A DNA stretch of 33,623 nucleotides from DASQFY01 sp036397815. GTDB taxonomy: Bacteria > Chloroflexota > Limnocylindria > QHBO01. Shown here piece by piece: positions 24,470 through 32,047 of this stretch (positions are counted from its first letter, which is position 1; each line of letters begins with the position of its first letter). The notes beneath the pieces are model-generated. The model was given only the letters and a program-made list of their open reading frames with translations, was not told the origin of the DNA and did no database searches. The translations under genes were made by a program, and so were the position numbers. The stretch lies in contig DASWIE010000114.1 in NCBI GenBank assembly GCA_036397815.1, positions 1 to 33,623 on the forward strand, written 5' to 3'.

Positions 24470-27400
24470 ACCGATACCTCCCGCCGGGCAGGGCTCGATG
24501 GATCGCGCGCGGCGGGCTGCTGGGCATCCTGATCATCACCGGCGCGGTGCTGCTGCTCTCGCGCGACGGTCCGGGTCCCGGACCGATCGCGCAGCAGCCC
24601 GACAAGCCGCCGCTGGCGATCGACGGCACCATCAGCGACGCGGACCTGGCGCACGACAGCCGCAACGACCTCTACCGCGTACCGTTCGGCGCCGTCCCGG
24701 CCGGGACGGTCGTGACCCTGCGCCTGCAGGCGGCGGCCGGCGACCTGTCGGAGGCGTCGGTCCGCGTCTACGACGCCCTCGCTCAGACGCAGGTCGTCAT
24801 CGACATGGAGGTGGTCGCTCGCGACGCGACCGCCGGCGAGCACGGCTACGACTACTGGCAGGTCGAGCTGCCGACCATCAAGATCCCGACCGTCCTCTAC
24901 TACCGCTTCATCTTGCGCGATGGAGCCGCAACCCGCTACCTGGAGGATGACTCCGCGCTCGACGGCGGCGCCGGCTCGGTGCTCGCCCAGTCGGCGGATG
25001 CCAGCTGGCAGATCGTGACCTACGACCCAGAGTTCGCTGCGCCGGGCTGGACGGCGGGCGCGACCGTCTACCAGATCTTTCCGGATCGGTTCGCCAACGG
25101 CGACCCGTCGAACGACCCCTCGCCCGGGGCTGTGCCCGGACCGAACGGGGCAGAGCGGTACCGCTACGGCGACGTGTACGGCAACCCGGTGCTGGTCAAG
25201 GCCTGGGGCGACCTGCCGGAGGGCTACTGCCGCGCCTACCAGTCTCCCGCCGAGCCCTGCACCGAGGGGCCGCTGGGGCGTGACTTCTTCGGCGGCGACC
25301 TCGCCGGCCTGACCGAGCACCTCCCCGATCTGGCCGACCTGGGTGTGACCGTGATCTACCTGAACCCGATCTTCGCCGCGCCGTCGAACCATCGCTACGA
25401 CACGACCGACTACGCGTTCGTCGACCCCGACCTCGGAACAAACGAGGAGTTTGACGACCTGGTGGCCACAGCCCACGACCTTGGAATGTCGGTCATCTTG
25501 GACGGGGTCTTCAACCACACCTCGTCCGACTCCCCGTTCTTCGATCGGGCACACCGGTTCAGTGAGGTTGGGGCATGCGAGTCGGCGGACTCCCCCCACG
25601 CGGCCTGGTACACGCTCCAGCCCGGCCCACCGGCGAAGTGCTTCGACGGGCAGACCTATGTCGATTGGTTCGGCTTCGACACGCTTCCCGTCCTGACCGA
25701 GGGCCCGGAGGTGATGGAGCTCATCAATGGTGACGACGGCGTGGTCCGGAGCTGGCTTGCGGTCGGCATCGACGGATGGCGCCTGGATGTCATGAACGAG
25801 ATCGGCCATGGGTTCCTGCGCGCCCTGCGGCGCGCGGCCAAGGAAGCGAGCCCCGACTCCCTGGTCCTTGGCGAGGAGTGGGGCGACGCGTCCGCGTGGC
25901 TGCTGGGTGGCGAGGCCGATGGGGTGATGAACTACCGCTTCCGACGCGCCGTCATCGGCCTGGTCAACGGCGATACGCCCGACCTGGACGGGTCGATCGC
26001 CGGCATGACGCCCAGCCAGTTCGCATCGGCCATGGAGGGCGTGCGCGAGGACTACCCACCCGCCGCCTGGAATTCCCTGCTCAACCTGGTCGACAGCCAC
26101 GACACCACCCGGATCCTGTGGACTCTGACTCCAGGCGCCGACAACCGCGAGGAGAAGGAGGCCGCCGAGGCGCTGGATGCCGGCAAGGCGAAGCTGCGCC
26201 AGGTTGCCGCGCTGCAGCTCACCTGGCCAGGAATGGCGTCGATCTATTACGGCGACGAGGTTGGCCTGACCGGTCACGATGACCCCGACGATCGGCGCAC
26301 GTATCCCTGGGGTGCCGAGGACACCGAGCTGCGCGCGTTCTACCGGTCGCTCGCCACGTTGCGACGCGGCCACGAGGCGCTGCGATCTGGCGACCTGCGC
26401 TTCCTGGAGACCGATGACCAGGCGGGCGTGCTCGCCTTCGGGCGACGGACCGATGCGGAGGCCGTGATCACCGTCCTCAACCTGTCCGAGACGGAACGTC
26501 CGATCGAGATCGAGGTGGGTGGCTACCTGCCCGATGGGCTGGCCATCACGGACGTGCTGGGTGGCGAGCCGGCGACGTGGGCTGACGGTGTGCTGCGGCT
26601 CACGCTGGCGCCGCGCGGCATCGCGGTGTTGCTCAGCGAGGTGGGCTCCGACCTCGCACCGCCGGACGCTCCGGCGGGCATCAGCGCCACCGCCACCGCC
26701 GGCTCGGTGACGCTCAGCTGGGACGCGAGCGCCGATGCGGTCCAGTACACCGTCTGGCGATCGGTGGTTGCCGGCGGCGGCTACCTGGCGATCGGCGGCG
26801 GCAGCGCGACCACATACGCCGATGTCACCGCCCGGAACGGGACGCAGTACCACTACGTCGTCACCGCCAGCGATGCCGCGGACAACGCCTCCGCGCGATC
26901 CGCGGATGCGGCGGCGCTGCCGCAGGTCACGGTCGCCGATGCGCGCCTGACCGGCGCATCCACGATGGCGCAGCCACTTTCTGCGGTCGACGCAGGGGCA
27001 CCCGTGACGGCTCGGATCACGGTCGACGGGTACAGCGGGGCGACGGGCGCAACCATCGGCGTCCTGGCCCAGGCTGGACTCGGGCCTGGTGGCACGGATC
27101 CGGCCACGGACGAGGCATGGCGATGGAGTCCGATGACCTTCAACGCCGATGTCGACAGCGCGGACGAGTTCGTTGGCAGCGTCCGCCCGGAGGAGGTGGG
27201 CAGCTACGAGATCGCGCTCCGCGTCTCGACGGACGGCGGCGCGAGCTGGCAGCTCGCCGACCGTGACGGCATCGGCTACGCCGCCGCGCAGGCCGTCCTG
27301 CTCGAGGCGCAGCCGCCGGCGGATGAGGATCCCCCTGGCGCACCAGCGGACGCCGCCGCATCGGTCGTCTCCGAGGCATCGGTCACCCTGGTCTGGTCGG

Positions 27401-27939
27401 TCGTGGACGGTGACGACCTGTTCCGCTACGAGGTGTGGCGCGCCGACGAGCCCGGCGGGCCCTACCAGCGGATCGGGACCGCGTCGGACGCGACCTTCAC
27501 CGACCAGGGGGTGCGCGGCGGTGCCAGCTACTACTACGTCGTCACCGCCCAGGACACGAGCTTCAACCGCTCGGACGACTCAAACGAGGTGGTCGCCGCC
27601 GCGGAGTCGAGAACGGTGGCGGTCACCTTCAACGCCACCATCCCGGCCAACACGCCGGCCGGCGACACCGTCTATATCGCCGGGGCGTTCCAGGGCTGGG
27701 ACCCCGGCGCCACGCCGATGACCGCGGCCGGCGGCGGCGTCTGGACGATCACCGTCGAATTTGCCGAGGGCGAGATCCCCGAGTTCAAGTTCACCCGCGG
27801 CAGCTGGGACGCGGTCGAAAAGGACGCCGGCTGCGGTGAGATCCCCAACCGGACGTTCACGGTGGTCCATGGCACGGAGGGCAGCCAGCTCGTCGAGGCG
27901 ACGGTCGAGAAGTGGCGCGACATCGACCACTGCGGGTGA
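24466..27939 (+). CDS. Tethered extracellular GH13 amylase/pullulanase with FN3 and starch-binding modules
   Basis: A 1157-aa multidomain enzyme. An N-terminal hydrophobic anchor (about residues 18-33) with no clear cleavage site suggests membrane tethering. A beta-sandwich N domain (about 50-195) precedes the GH13 barrel (about 200-640), with nucleophile Asp441 in GWRLDVMNE, acid/base Glu470 in LGEEWGD and Asp546 in DSHDTTR. A C-terminal barrel-associated beta domain follows. The tail reads FN3 (about 730-823), an unassigned beta-sandwich (about 825-948), a second FN3 (about 953-1045) and a starch-binding CBM20-like domain (about 1046-1157, with YIAGAFQGWDPG and FKFTRGSW). The architecture resembles bacterial amylopullulanases. 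It would cut starch or glycogen outside the cell to feed the transporter. Its GTG overlaps the preceding stop. Confidence 0.92.
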   Translation: MNRYLPPGRARWIARGGLLGILIITGAVLLLSRDGPGPGPIAQQPDKPPLAIDGTISDADLAHDSRNDLYRVPFGAVPAGTVVTLRLQAAAGDLSEASVRVYDALAQTQVVIDMEVVARDATAGEHGYDYWQVELPTIKIPTVLYYRFILRDGAATRYLEDDSALDGGAGSVLAQSADASWQIVTYDPEFAAPGWTAGATVYQIFPDRFANGDPSNDPSPGAVPGPNGAERYRYGDVYGNPVLVKAWGDLPEGYCRAYQSPAEPCTEGPLGRDFFGGDLAGLTEHLPDLADLGVTVIYLNPIFAAPSNHRYDTTDYAFVDPDLGTNEEFDDLVATAHDLGMSVILDGVFNHTSSDSPFFDRAHRFSEVGACESADSPHAAWYTLQPGPPAKCFDGQTYVDWFGFDTLPVLTEGPEVMELINGDDGVVRSWLAVGIDGWRLDVMNEIGHGFLRALRRAAKEASPDSLVLGEEWGDASAWLLGGEADGVMNYRFRRAVIGLVNGDTPDLDGSIAGMTPSQFASAMEGVREDYPPAAWNSLLNLVDSHDTTRILWTLTPGADNREEKEAAEALDAGKAKLRQVAALQLTWPGMASIYYGDEVGLTGHDDPDDRRTYPWGAEDTELRAFYRSLATLRRGHEALRSGDLRFLETDDQAGVLAFGRRTDAEAVITVLNLSETERPIEIEVGGYLPDGLAITDVLGGEPATWADGVLRLTLAPRGIAVLLSEVGSDLAPPDAPAGISATATAGSVTLSWDASADAVQYTVWRSVVAGGGYLAIGGGSATTYADVTARNGTQYHYVVTASDAADNASARSADAAALPQVTVADARLTGASTMAQPLSAVDAGAPVTARITVDGYSGATGATIGVLAQAGLGPGGTDPATDEAWRWSPMTFNADVDSADEFVGSVRPEEVGSYEIALRVSTDGGASWQLADRDGIGYAAAQAVLLEAQPPADEDPPGAPADAAASVVSEASVTLVWSVVDGDDLFRYEVWRADEPGGPYQRIGTASDATFTDQGVRGGASYYYVVTAQDTSFNRSDDSNEVVAAAESRTVAVTFNATIPANTPAGDTVYIAGAFQGWDPGATPMTAAGGGVWTITVEFAEGEIPEFKFTRGSWDAVEKDAGCGEIPNRTFTVVHGTEGSQLVEATVEKWRDIDHCG

Positions 27940-27962
27940 GGCGCAGGAGACGCCCGCGGGTG

Positions 27963-27968
27963 TAGGCT
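27963..27968 (+). promoter_or_regulatory. -10 hexamer before a 72-aa gene
   Basis: TAGGCT lies 6 nt before the ATG at 27975, the same hexamer and spacing as before the methyltransferase gene (31098). Confidence 0.45.
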
Positions 27969-27974
27969 GGCCGC

Positions 27975-28193
27975 ATGCGCAGCCGACGCGCTCGCGACCG
28001 CGAGATCGACCTGCGGGGCACCGAGCCGACCCCCGAAGACGAGGTCCTTGAGCTGGCCGAGGCGCTGCCCGCGGCTCCTCCCCCGCTGCGGCTCTTCGCC
28101 GGCCTGCCTGGCCCACGCGAGGCCGAGTACGCGCCGCCGACGCACGATCCGACCGGCCTCGCCACGCTCTGGAGGGCCGTCGAGAGCCTCTAG
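27975..28193 (+). CDS. Small hypothetical protein, 72 aa
   Basis: A short Arg/Glu/Pro-rich soluble protein of no recognised family, with no signal peptide, Cys motif or membrane helix. Support for its being real comes from the leaderless-type TAGGCT hexamer 6 nt before the ATG, a codon pattern with G/C-rich third positions like its neighbours, and its fit in the gap between the amylase and histidine kinase genes. Its start is 35 bp after the amylase stop and its stop is 56 bp before the kinase start. Confidence 0.5.
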   Translation: MRSRRARDREIDLRGTEPTPEDEVLELAEALPAAPPPLRLFAGLPGPREAEYAPPTHDPTGLATLWRAVESL

Positions 28194-28236
28194 CCCGGCG
28201 CCCGGTTGACGCGGCGGGCTGCGCAGGCGGCGCGCC

Positions 28237-28242
28237 TAAGAT
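28237..28242 (+). promoter_or_regulatory. -10 hexamer that decides the histidine kinase start
   Basis: TAAGAT lies 7 nt before the ATG at 28250 and overlaps the upstream in-frame ATG at 28241, so 28250 is the probable start. Confidence 0.5.
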
Positions 28243-28249
28243 GGCGCCA

Positions 28250-29752
28250 ATGGACGCGCTCGCCGAGCTGTTCGCGACCAACCGGGTCATCGTCCTGTCG
28301 GTCTACGGGCAGGTCTTCTTCGTCCTCGGCCTGGCGATCGCGCTGCAGTCGCTCAAGCGCAGCGCCCTGGCCTTGGCGCGGCCGCTGCCCTGGCTGGCCG
28401 CCTTCGGCATCGTCCACGGCTTCCACGAGTGGGGCTACCTGTTCGTCCCGATCCAGTCGGGCTACCTGCCGCTCGCCGCCACCGAGGCGCTGCTCGTCCT
28501 CCAGCTGCTCATGAAGGGCGTCTCCTTCGCACTGCTCCTCCAGTTCGGGGTCGAGCTGCTGGCGGTCACCACCCGGCTGCCGATCCTCGGCCGGCTGCGC
28601 CTGCTGCCGGCCGCGGCGCTGCTGGCCTGGGGCGGCGCCACGCTCGTGGTCTCGGCCTCCGTGGCTGGCTTCGAGCCGGATCCGAGCCCATGGCTCCAGG
28701 AGGGCCGGATCGACGCGGCGCTGGCGGGCGTCGGTGCGCCGTTGGCGGTCGGCGACGTCCTGGCTCGGTGGCTGCTCGGCATCCCCGGGGCGGTGCTGGC
28801 GGCGTGGGGGCTGGTGCGCAGCGCCGCCGCGGTCGGGCCGCTGGCCCGCCCACCGGTGGGGATCGGGCTCAGGGTTGCCGCCGGCGCCTTCGCGGTCTAC
28901 GCGCTGGTGGGCGGCCTGGTCGGCATGCCCGCCCCCTTTCCACCTGCCGAGCTGTTGAACGCGGCCGTGGTGCGGGATGCGCTCGGCATCCCGATCGAGG
29001 TGCTTCGCTCGGCGACCGGGCTGGTGATCGCGATGGCCATCATCGTCGCCCTCGACCTGTTCGAGCAGGAGACCGATCGGGCCCTGGCCGACGCCAGGCG
29101 GCGCGAGCTGCTGGCGCGCGAGCGCGAGCGAATCGGGCGCGACCTGCACGATGGGATCATCCAGTCCATCTACGCCGCCGGCCTCCACCTCGAGGAGGCG
29201 CGGGCCACGCTCGAGCCCGCTGCCGAGGGGCCGCGCGGGCGGATCGGCACCGTCCTGACCGAGCTCGACCGCATCACCGGCGACATCCGGCGCACCATCT
29301 TCGACCTGCGATCTGCCAGCCTGGAGACACTGGATGCCGAGGAGATCGTGCGCAGCGTGGCGGACGAGCTCCGCGCCAACACGCTCGTGGCGCTCGACCT
29401 GCGCGTGGAGGGCAGCTGGATCCCGAGCCTGCGCGCCGACCAGGCCGAGGAGCTGCGCCAGATCGTGCACGAGGCCTTCAGCAACGTGCTGCGCCACGCG
29501 GACGCCCGCCACGTGTCCGTGCGCCTGGCCTGCTCCCGTCGGCGCCTGACGCTCGAGATCCGCGACGACGGCGTGGGCTTCGACATGGAAGCCGCGGAGG
29601 AGCAGGGCCGCACGGGCAGGGCGCAGGGGCTGGCCAACCTGCGGCGAAGGGCGGAGCTCCTGCGAGCCGCGATCGACCTTCGAAGTGCACCGGGGCAGGG
29701 CACGGCCCTCTCCCTTACCATGCCGGTGGCGGCGAGCCGCCGTCCCCGATGA
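28250..29752 (+). CDS. NarL-type sensor histidine kinase with multi-helix membrane sensor
   Basis: A 500-aa kinase. The N-terminal half (about residues 1-270) has seven or eight hydrophobic helices and little extracytoplasmic sequence, an integral-membrane sensor of unrecognised type. Then comes a HisKA_3 dimerisation domain with RERERIGRDLHDGIIQSIY (phospho-accepting His300). The C-terminal HATPase domain has an N box including Asn412 in FSNVLRHADA, the G1 box DDGVGFD, and GLANLRRRAELL near the C-terminus. It would phosphorylate the response regulator encoded 18 bp downstream. The start is set at 28250, because the alternative ATG at 28241 overlaps the -10 element. The signal sensed is unknown. 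Confidence 0.9.
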   Translation: MDALAELFATNRVIVLSVYGQVFFVLGLAIALQSLKRSALALARPLPWLAAFGIVHGFHEWGYLFVPIQSGYLPLAATEALLVLQLLMKGVSFALLLQFGVELLAVTTRLPILGRLRLLPAAALLAWGGATLVVSASVAGFEPDPSPWLQEGRIDAALAGVGAPLAVGDVLARWLLGIPGAVLAAWGLVRSAAAVGPLARPPVGIGLRVAAGAFAVYALVGGLVGMPAPFPPAELLNAAVVRDALGIPIEVLRSATGLVIAMAIIVALDLFEQETDRALADARRRELLARERERIGRDLHDGIIQSIYAAGLHLEEARATLEPAAEGPRGRIGTVLTELDRITGDIRRTIFDLRSASLETLDAEEIVRSVADELRANTLVALDLRVEGSWIPSLRADQAEELRQIVHEAFSNVLRHADARHVSVRLACSRRRLTLEIRDDGVGFDMEAAEEQGRTGRAQGLANLRRRAELLRAAIDLRSAPGQGTALSLTMPVAASRRPR

Positions 29753-29770
29753 GCTGAAGCCTGCCCTGCC

Positions 29771-30457
29771 GTGACCGCCGACACCGCCACCCGCTCGATC
29801 CGCATCCTGATCGCCGACGACCACGAGGTGGTCCGCATCGGTCTCGTCTCGCTGCTCGACCGCCAGGCCGGCTTCCGGGTGGTCGCCGAAGCTGGCTCGG
29901 GAGACGAGGCGGTGCGCCTGGCCAGGGCTCATCGCCCGGACGTGGTTGTGATGGACATCCGGATGCCGAACGGGAGCGGGACCGATGCGTGCCGGACGAT
30001 CACCGCTGAGATGCCGGACACCCCGGTCGTGATGCTCACCAGCTACGCCGACGAGGAGGCCCTGTTCGAGGCGATCGCGGCCGGGGCCTCCGGCTACGTG
30101 CTGAAGCGAATCGGCTCGGACGAGCTGGTGAACGCGATCCGGACCGTGGCCGACGGCCGCTCGATGCTCGACCCGGCGGTCACCGCCGCGGTGCTGGAGC
30201 GGCTGCGCCACGCCGCGCACGCCGAGGAGTCGGGCGCATTCGGCGAGCTGACCGAGCAGGAACGGCGCGTGCTCGCCCACCTGGCGCAGGGTGAGTCGAA
30301 CCGCGAGATCGCGACCGCCATGCAGCTCGCCGAGAAGACGGTGCGCAACTACGTCAGCAGCATCCTGGCGAAGCTCTCGCTCGCAAGCCGCGCACAAGCT
30401 GCCGCCTTCGCCATTCGAAATCGGCTCAGCGAGCTGCGGTCCGAGCCGCATGACTGA
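29771..30457 (+). CDS. NarL/FixJ-family response regulator
   Basis: A 228-aa two-domain regulator. The receiver domain (about 10-130) has ADDHEVVR with the acidic pocket, the phospho-acceptor Asp62 in VVMDIRMP, the Thr/Ser switch in VVMLTSYAD and Lys in GYVLKRIG. The LuxR-type helix-turn-helix (about 160-220) reads LTEQERRVLAHLAQGESNREIATAM followed by TVRNYVSSILAKL. It starts at GTG 29771 in an operon with the upstream kinase, and its last 8 bp overlap the next lipoprotein gene. NarL-type regulators bind short inverted repeats. Whether it binds the GGTACTA elements of the surface island is open. Confidence 0.93.
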   Translation: MTADTATRSIRILIADDHEVVRIGLVSLLDRQAGFRVVAEAGSGDEAVRLARAHRPDVVVMDIRMPNGSGTDACRTITAEMPDTPVVMLTSYADEEALFEAIAAGASGYVLKRIGSDELVNAIRTVADGRSMLDPAVTAAVLERLRHAAHAEESGAFGELTEQERRVLAHLAQGESNREIATAMQLAEKTVRNYVSSILAKLSLASRAQAAAFAIRNRLSELRSEPHD

Positions 30458-31100
30458 ACGCCCCTTGGGATGGACGAGCCGGCGGGCGGCCGAGGCGTCC
30501 GTCGCCGCGCTGCTGCTGGCTTCCATGGCCGCCTGCGCGGCGCCGACCTCGAGCCCTCCTGCCAGCGCGACGCCCTCGCCGAGCGAGGTCACGGCGAGCG
30601 CCTCAGCCACGCCGCAGCCCACGGCCACCCCGGAGCCGGCCCTGTCGCTGCCCCTTCCCGGGGAGGAGGACCCGCGCCTGATCCGGGTCGACGTTGCACC
30701 GGAGGTCCCCGCCAATGGCGGCGGGCGGATCGTGGTGACCGTCACCAACCTGTCGGACGAGCGCGTCACGGAGCTGGTCCTGCGCTGGGCCACCGAGCTC
30801 AAGCAGACCCTCTTCCTGGCTCCCTTCGCGCCGTCCGAGGCGCGGATCGCCGACGGCGGACCACCGCTCCTGCAGGATTGGACGAAGTGGGTCGAGGGAC
30901 CTGGCGAGCGCGGCGAGCCGGCCGGCACGACCTCGCTGGGGTGGGGCCCGCTCGATCCAGGGGCGACCCTGACGATCCCCATCCTCGTCACCCGCCAAGC
31001 CAACGGCGCCGTCGAGTTCGACCTCCAAGTGCTCGCCGGCGAGGCGATCCTGCTGCTCGAGGGCGGCGAACCTGCGGAGCTGCGGGTGAGCGTGCCGTAG
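30450..31100 (+). CDS. Secreted lipoprotein with Thr/Pro/Ser-rich linker
   Basis: A 216-aa lipoprotein. The lipobox MAAC puts the lipid-modified Cys at residue 29. A Ser/Thr/Pro/Ala-rich linker (about 30-65) leads to a beta-rich domain (about 75-214) beginning LIRVDVAPEVPANGGGRIVVTVTNL, the pattern of an immunoglobulin-like or CARDB-like fold. The open frame extends to 30291, but that part is out-of-frame overlap with the response regulator. ATG 30450 overlaps the regulator's stop by 8 bp and suggests coupling. Co-transcription with the kinase pair suggests it may be a target or an accessory sensor. It has no catalytic motif. Confidence 0.75.
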   Translation: MTERPLGWTSRRAAEASVAALLLASMAACAAPTSSPPASATPSPSEVTASASATPQPTATPEPALSLPLPGEEDPRLIRVDVAPEVPANGGGRIVVTVTNLSDERVTELVLRWATELKQTLFLAPFAPSEARIADGGPPLLQDWTKWVEGPGERGEPAGTTSLGWGPLDPGATLTIPILVTRQANGAVEFDLQVLAGEAILLLEGGEPAELRVSVP

Positions 31101-31103
31101 GCT
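31098..31103 (+). promoter_or_regulatory. -10 hexamer before the methyltransferase gene
   Basis: TAGGCT lies 6 nt before the ATG at 31110; its first three bases are also the stop codon of the lipoprotein gene. No Shine-Dalgarno sequence is visible. Confidence 0.45.
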
Positions 31104-31109
31104 GGCGCC

Positions 31110-31802
31110 ATGCACGCCATCCTGCCGGCCTGGACCAGCCCCGATCCGGCGCTCCACGCCCTGCTGGGCGAGGTGATCGACCCGGAACGCAGGGTGCTCG
31201 CCGCGCTCGAGCGGATCGTGCCGCTCTCCGGCAAGCGGATCGCCGACGTGGGGACCGGGATCGGCCACTATCCCATGCTCCTGGCGCGGCGCACCGCGCG
31301 CACGTATGGGATCGAGTCGGAGCCGGCGTTGCTCGACGCCGCGCGGGAGCGCGCGAGCGCCGCGCACCAGCCGAACATTCGGATCGTCGAGGGAGAGCCG
31401 GACCATCTCCCGCTGCGCGACGAGGCCGTCGACATCGTGCTGTCCGGGCTCATCGAGCCCGACGACTCGTCGCTGCCGGCGATCACCGAGGCGCTGCGCG
31501 TGCTTCGACCGGGCGGGCGGCTGGTGGTCATTGGCTACTACGGCCGTGACGATCTCGCCAGCCTGCTCGAGCCGGAGGTGGTGGCGCACGCGCTGGCGGC
31601 GACGCAGCGCCGCACCGGCTGGTGGCTGCGCCACGGGTTCAAGATCAAGGTGGTGCATGCCCGGCTGGACCTGCGCGACCCGGCCGCCGCCCTGGAGCTC
31701 CTTCCTCTCCTGTACGGTGACCGCGGCCGAGCGTTCCTGATGGGGCCACATCCGCACCGCCTGGACCTCCGCCTGGGCCTCTATCACCTCGCCAAGCCCT
31801 GA
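31110..31802 (+). CDS. Class I SAM-dependent methyltransferase
   Basis: A 230-aa soluble protein with the class I methyltransferase core. Motif I is IADVGTGIGHYPMLLA, followed by the acidic end of strand 2 in TYGIESEP. Motif II is near LRDEAVDIVLSG, and motif III is EALRVLRPGGRLVVIGYYG. It belongs to the UbiE/Methyltransf_11-like group. The acceptor (small molecule, lipid or protein) cannot be inferred. It starts 9 bp after the lipoprotein gene stop but has its own leaderless-type hexamer. Confidence 0.85.
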   Translation: MHAILPAWTSPDPALHALLGEVIDPERRVLAALERIVPLSGKRIADVGTGIGHYPMLLARRTARTYGIESEPALLDAARERASAAHQPNIRIVEGEPDHLPLRDEAVDIVLSGLIEPDDSSLPAITEALRVLRPGGRLVVIGYYGRDDLASLLEPEVVAHALAATQRRTGWWLRHGFKIKVVHARLDLRDPAAALELLPLLYGDRGRAFLMGPHPHRLDLRLGLYHLAKP

Positions 31803-31884
31803 GGTCGCGGCACTCATCGGGCCATGACCCCGAATCCACGCTCGCGAAGCGGCAGACGCCTGCGGAATCCGTAGAAAATCTACC

Positions 31885-31913
31885 TTGCGGGCGCGGATCG
31901 CGCCAACTATCAT
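31885..31913 (+). promoter_or_regulatory. Promoter upstream of a strong hairpin
   Basis: TTGCGG (31885-31890), a 17-nt spacer and TATCAT (31908-31913) predict a start site near 31920. The spacer contains the small dyad GGCGCG/CGCGCC, and GTAGA/TCTAC lies just upstream, either of which could be a regulator site. Confidence 0.5.
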
Positions 31914-31924
31914 TCGTCGCGCTC

Positions 31925-31961
31925 GAAGGCCAGGCTCTTCTCCCCCCGGAGCCTGGCCTTC
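31925..31961 (+). other. 13-bp perfect hairpin with C-rich loop
   Basis: GAAGGCCAGGCTC (31925-31937) and its exact complement (31949-31961) enclose an 11-nt loop TTCTCCCCCCG. It begins about 5 nt after the predicted start site at 31920. It could be a 5' stabilising or attenuating hairpin of the dehydrogenase leader, part of a small RNA with a UCCC-type loop, or a terminator for the methyltransferase gene. No T-tract follows. Confidence 0.55.
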
Positions 31962-31986
31962 AGCGTGCCCGGCCCTCGGCCGATGC

Positions 31987-31992
31987 GATAAT
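31987..31992 (+). promoter_or_regulatory. Possible second promoter -10 of the dehydrogenase gene
   Basis: GATAAT preceded by TGC lies 55 nt before the ATG at 32048. A transcript from here would have a leader of about 50 nt carrying the GGAGG ribosome-binding site (32033-32037), without the upstream hairpin. Confidence 0.4.
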
Positions 31993-32047
31993 GCCCCTGC
32001 GCCGTGGGTGCACGACGGCGCTTCCCACGCTCGGAGGCCCACCCGGC

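Noticed and set aside
24274..26853. An 859-codon open frame on the minus strand
   Set aside because: It is a shadow of the two GH13 genes and has no recognisable motif.
28190..31234. A 1014-codon open frame on the minus strand
   Set aside because: It lies antisense to the kinase, regulator and lipoprotein genes, its translation is low-complexity Arg/Gly/Asp/His-rich without domains, and such frames are expected opposite GC-rich genes.
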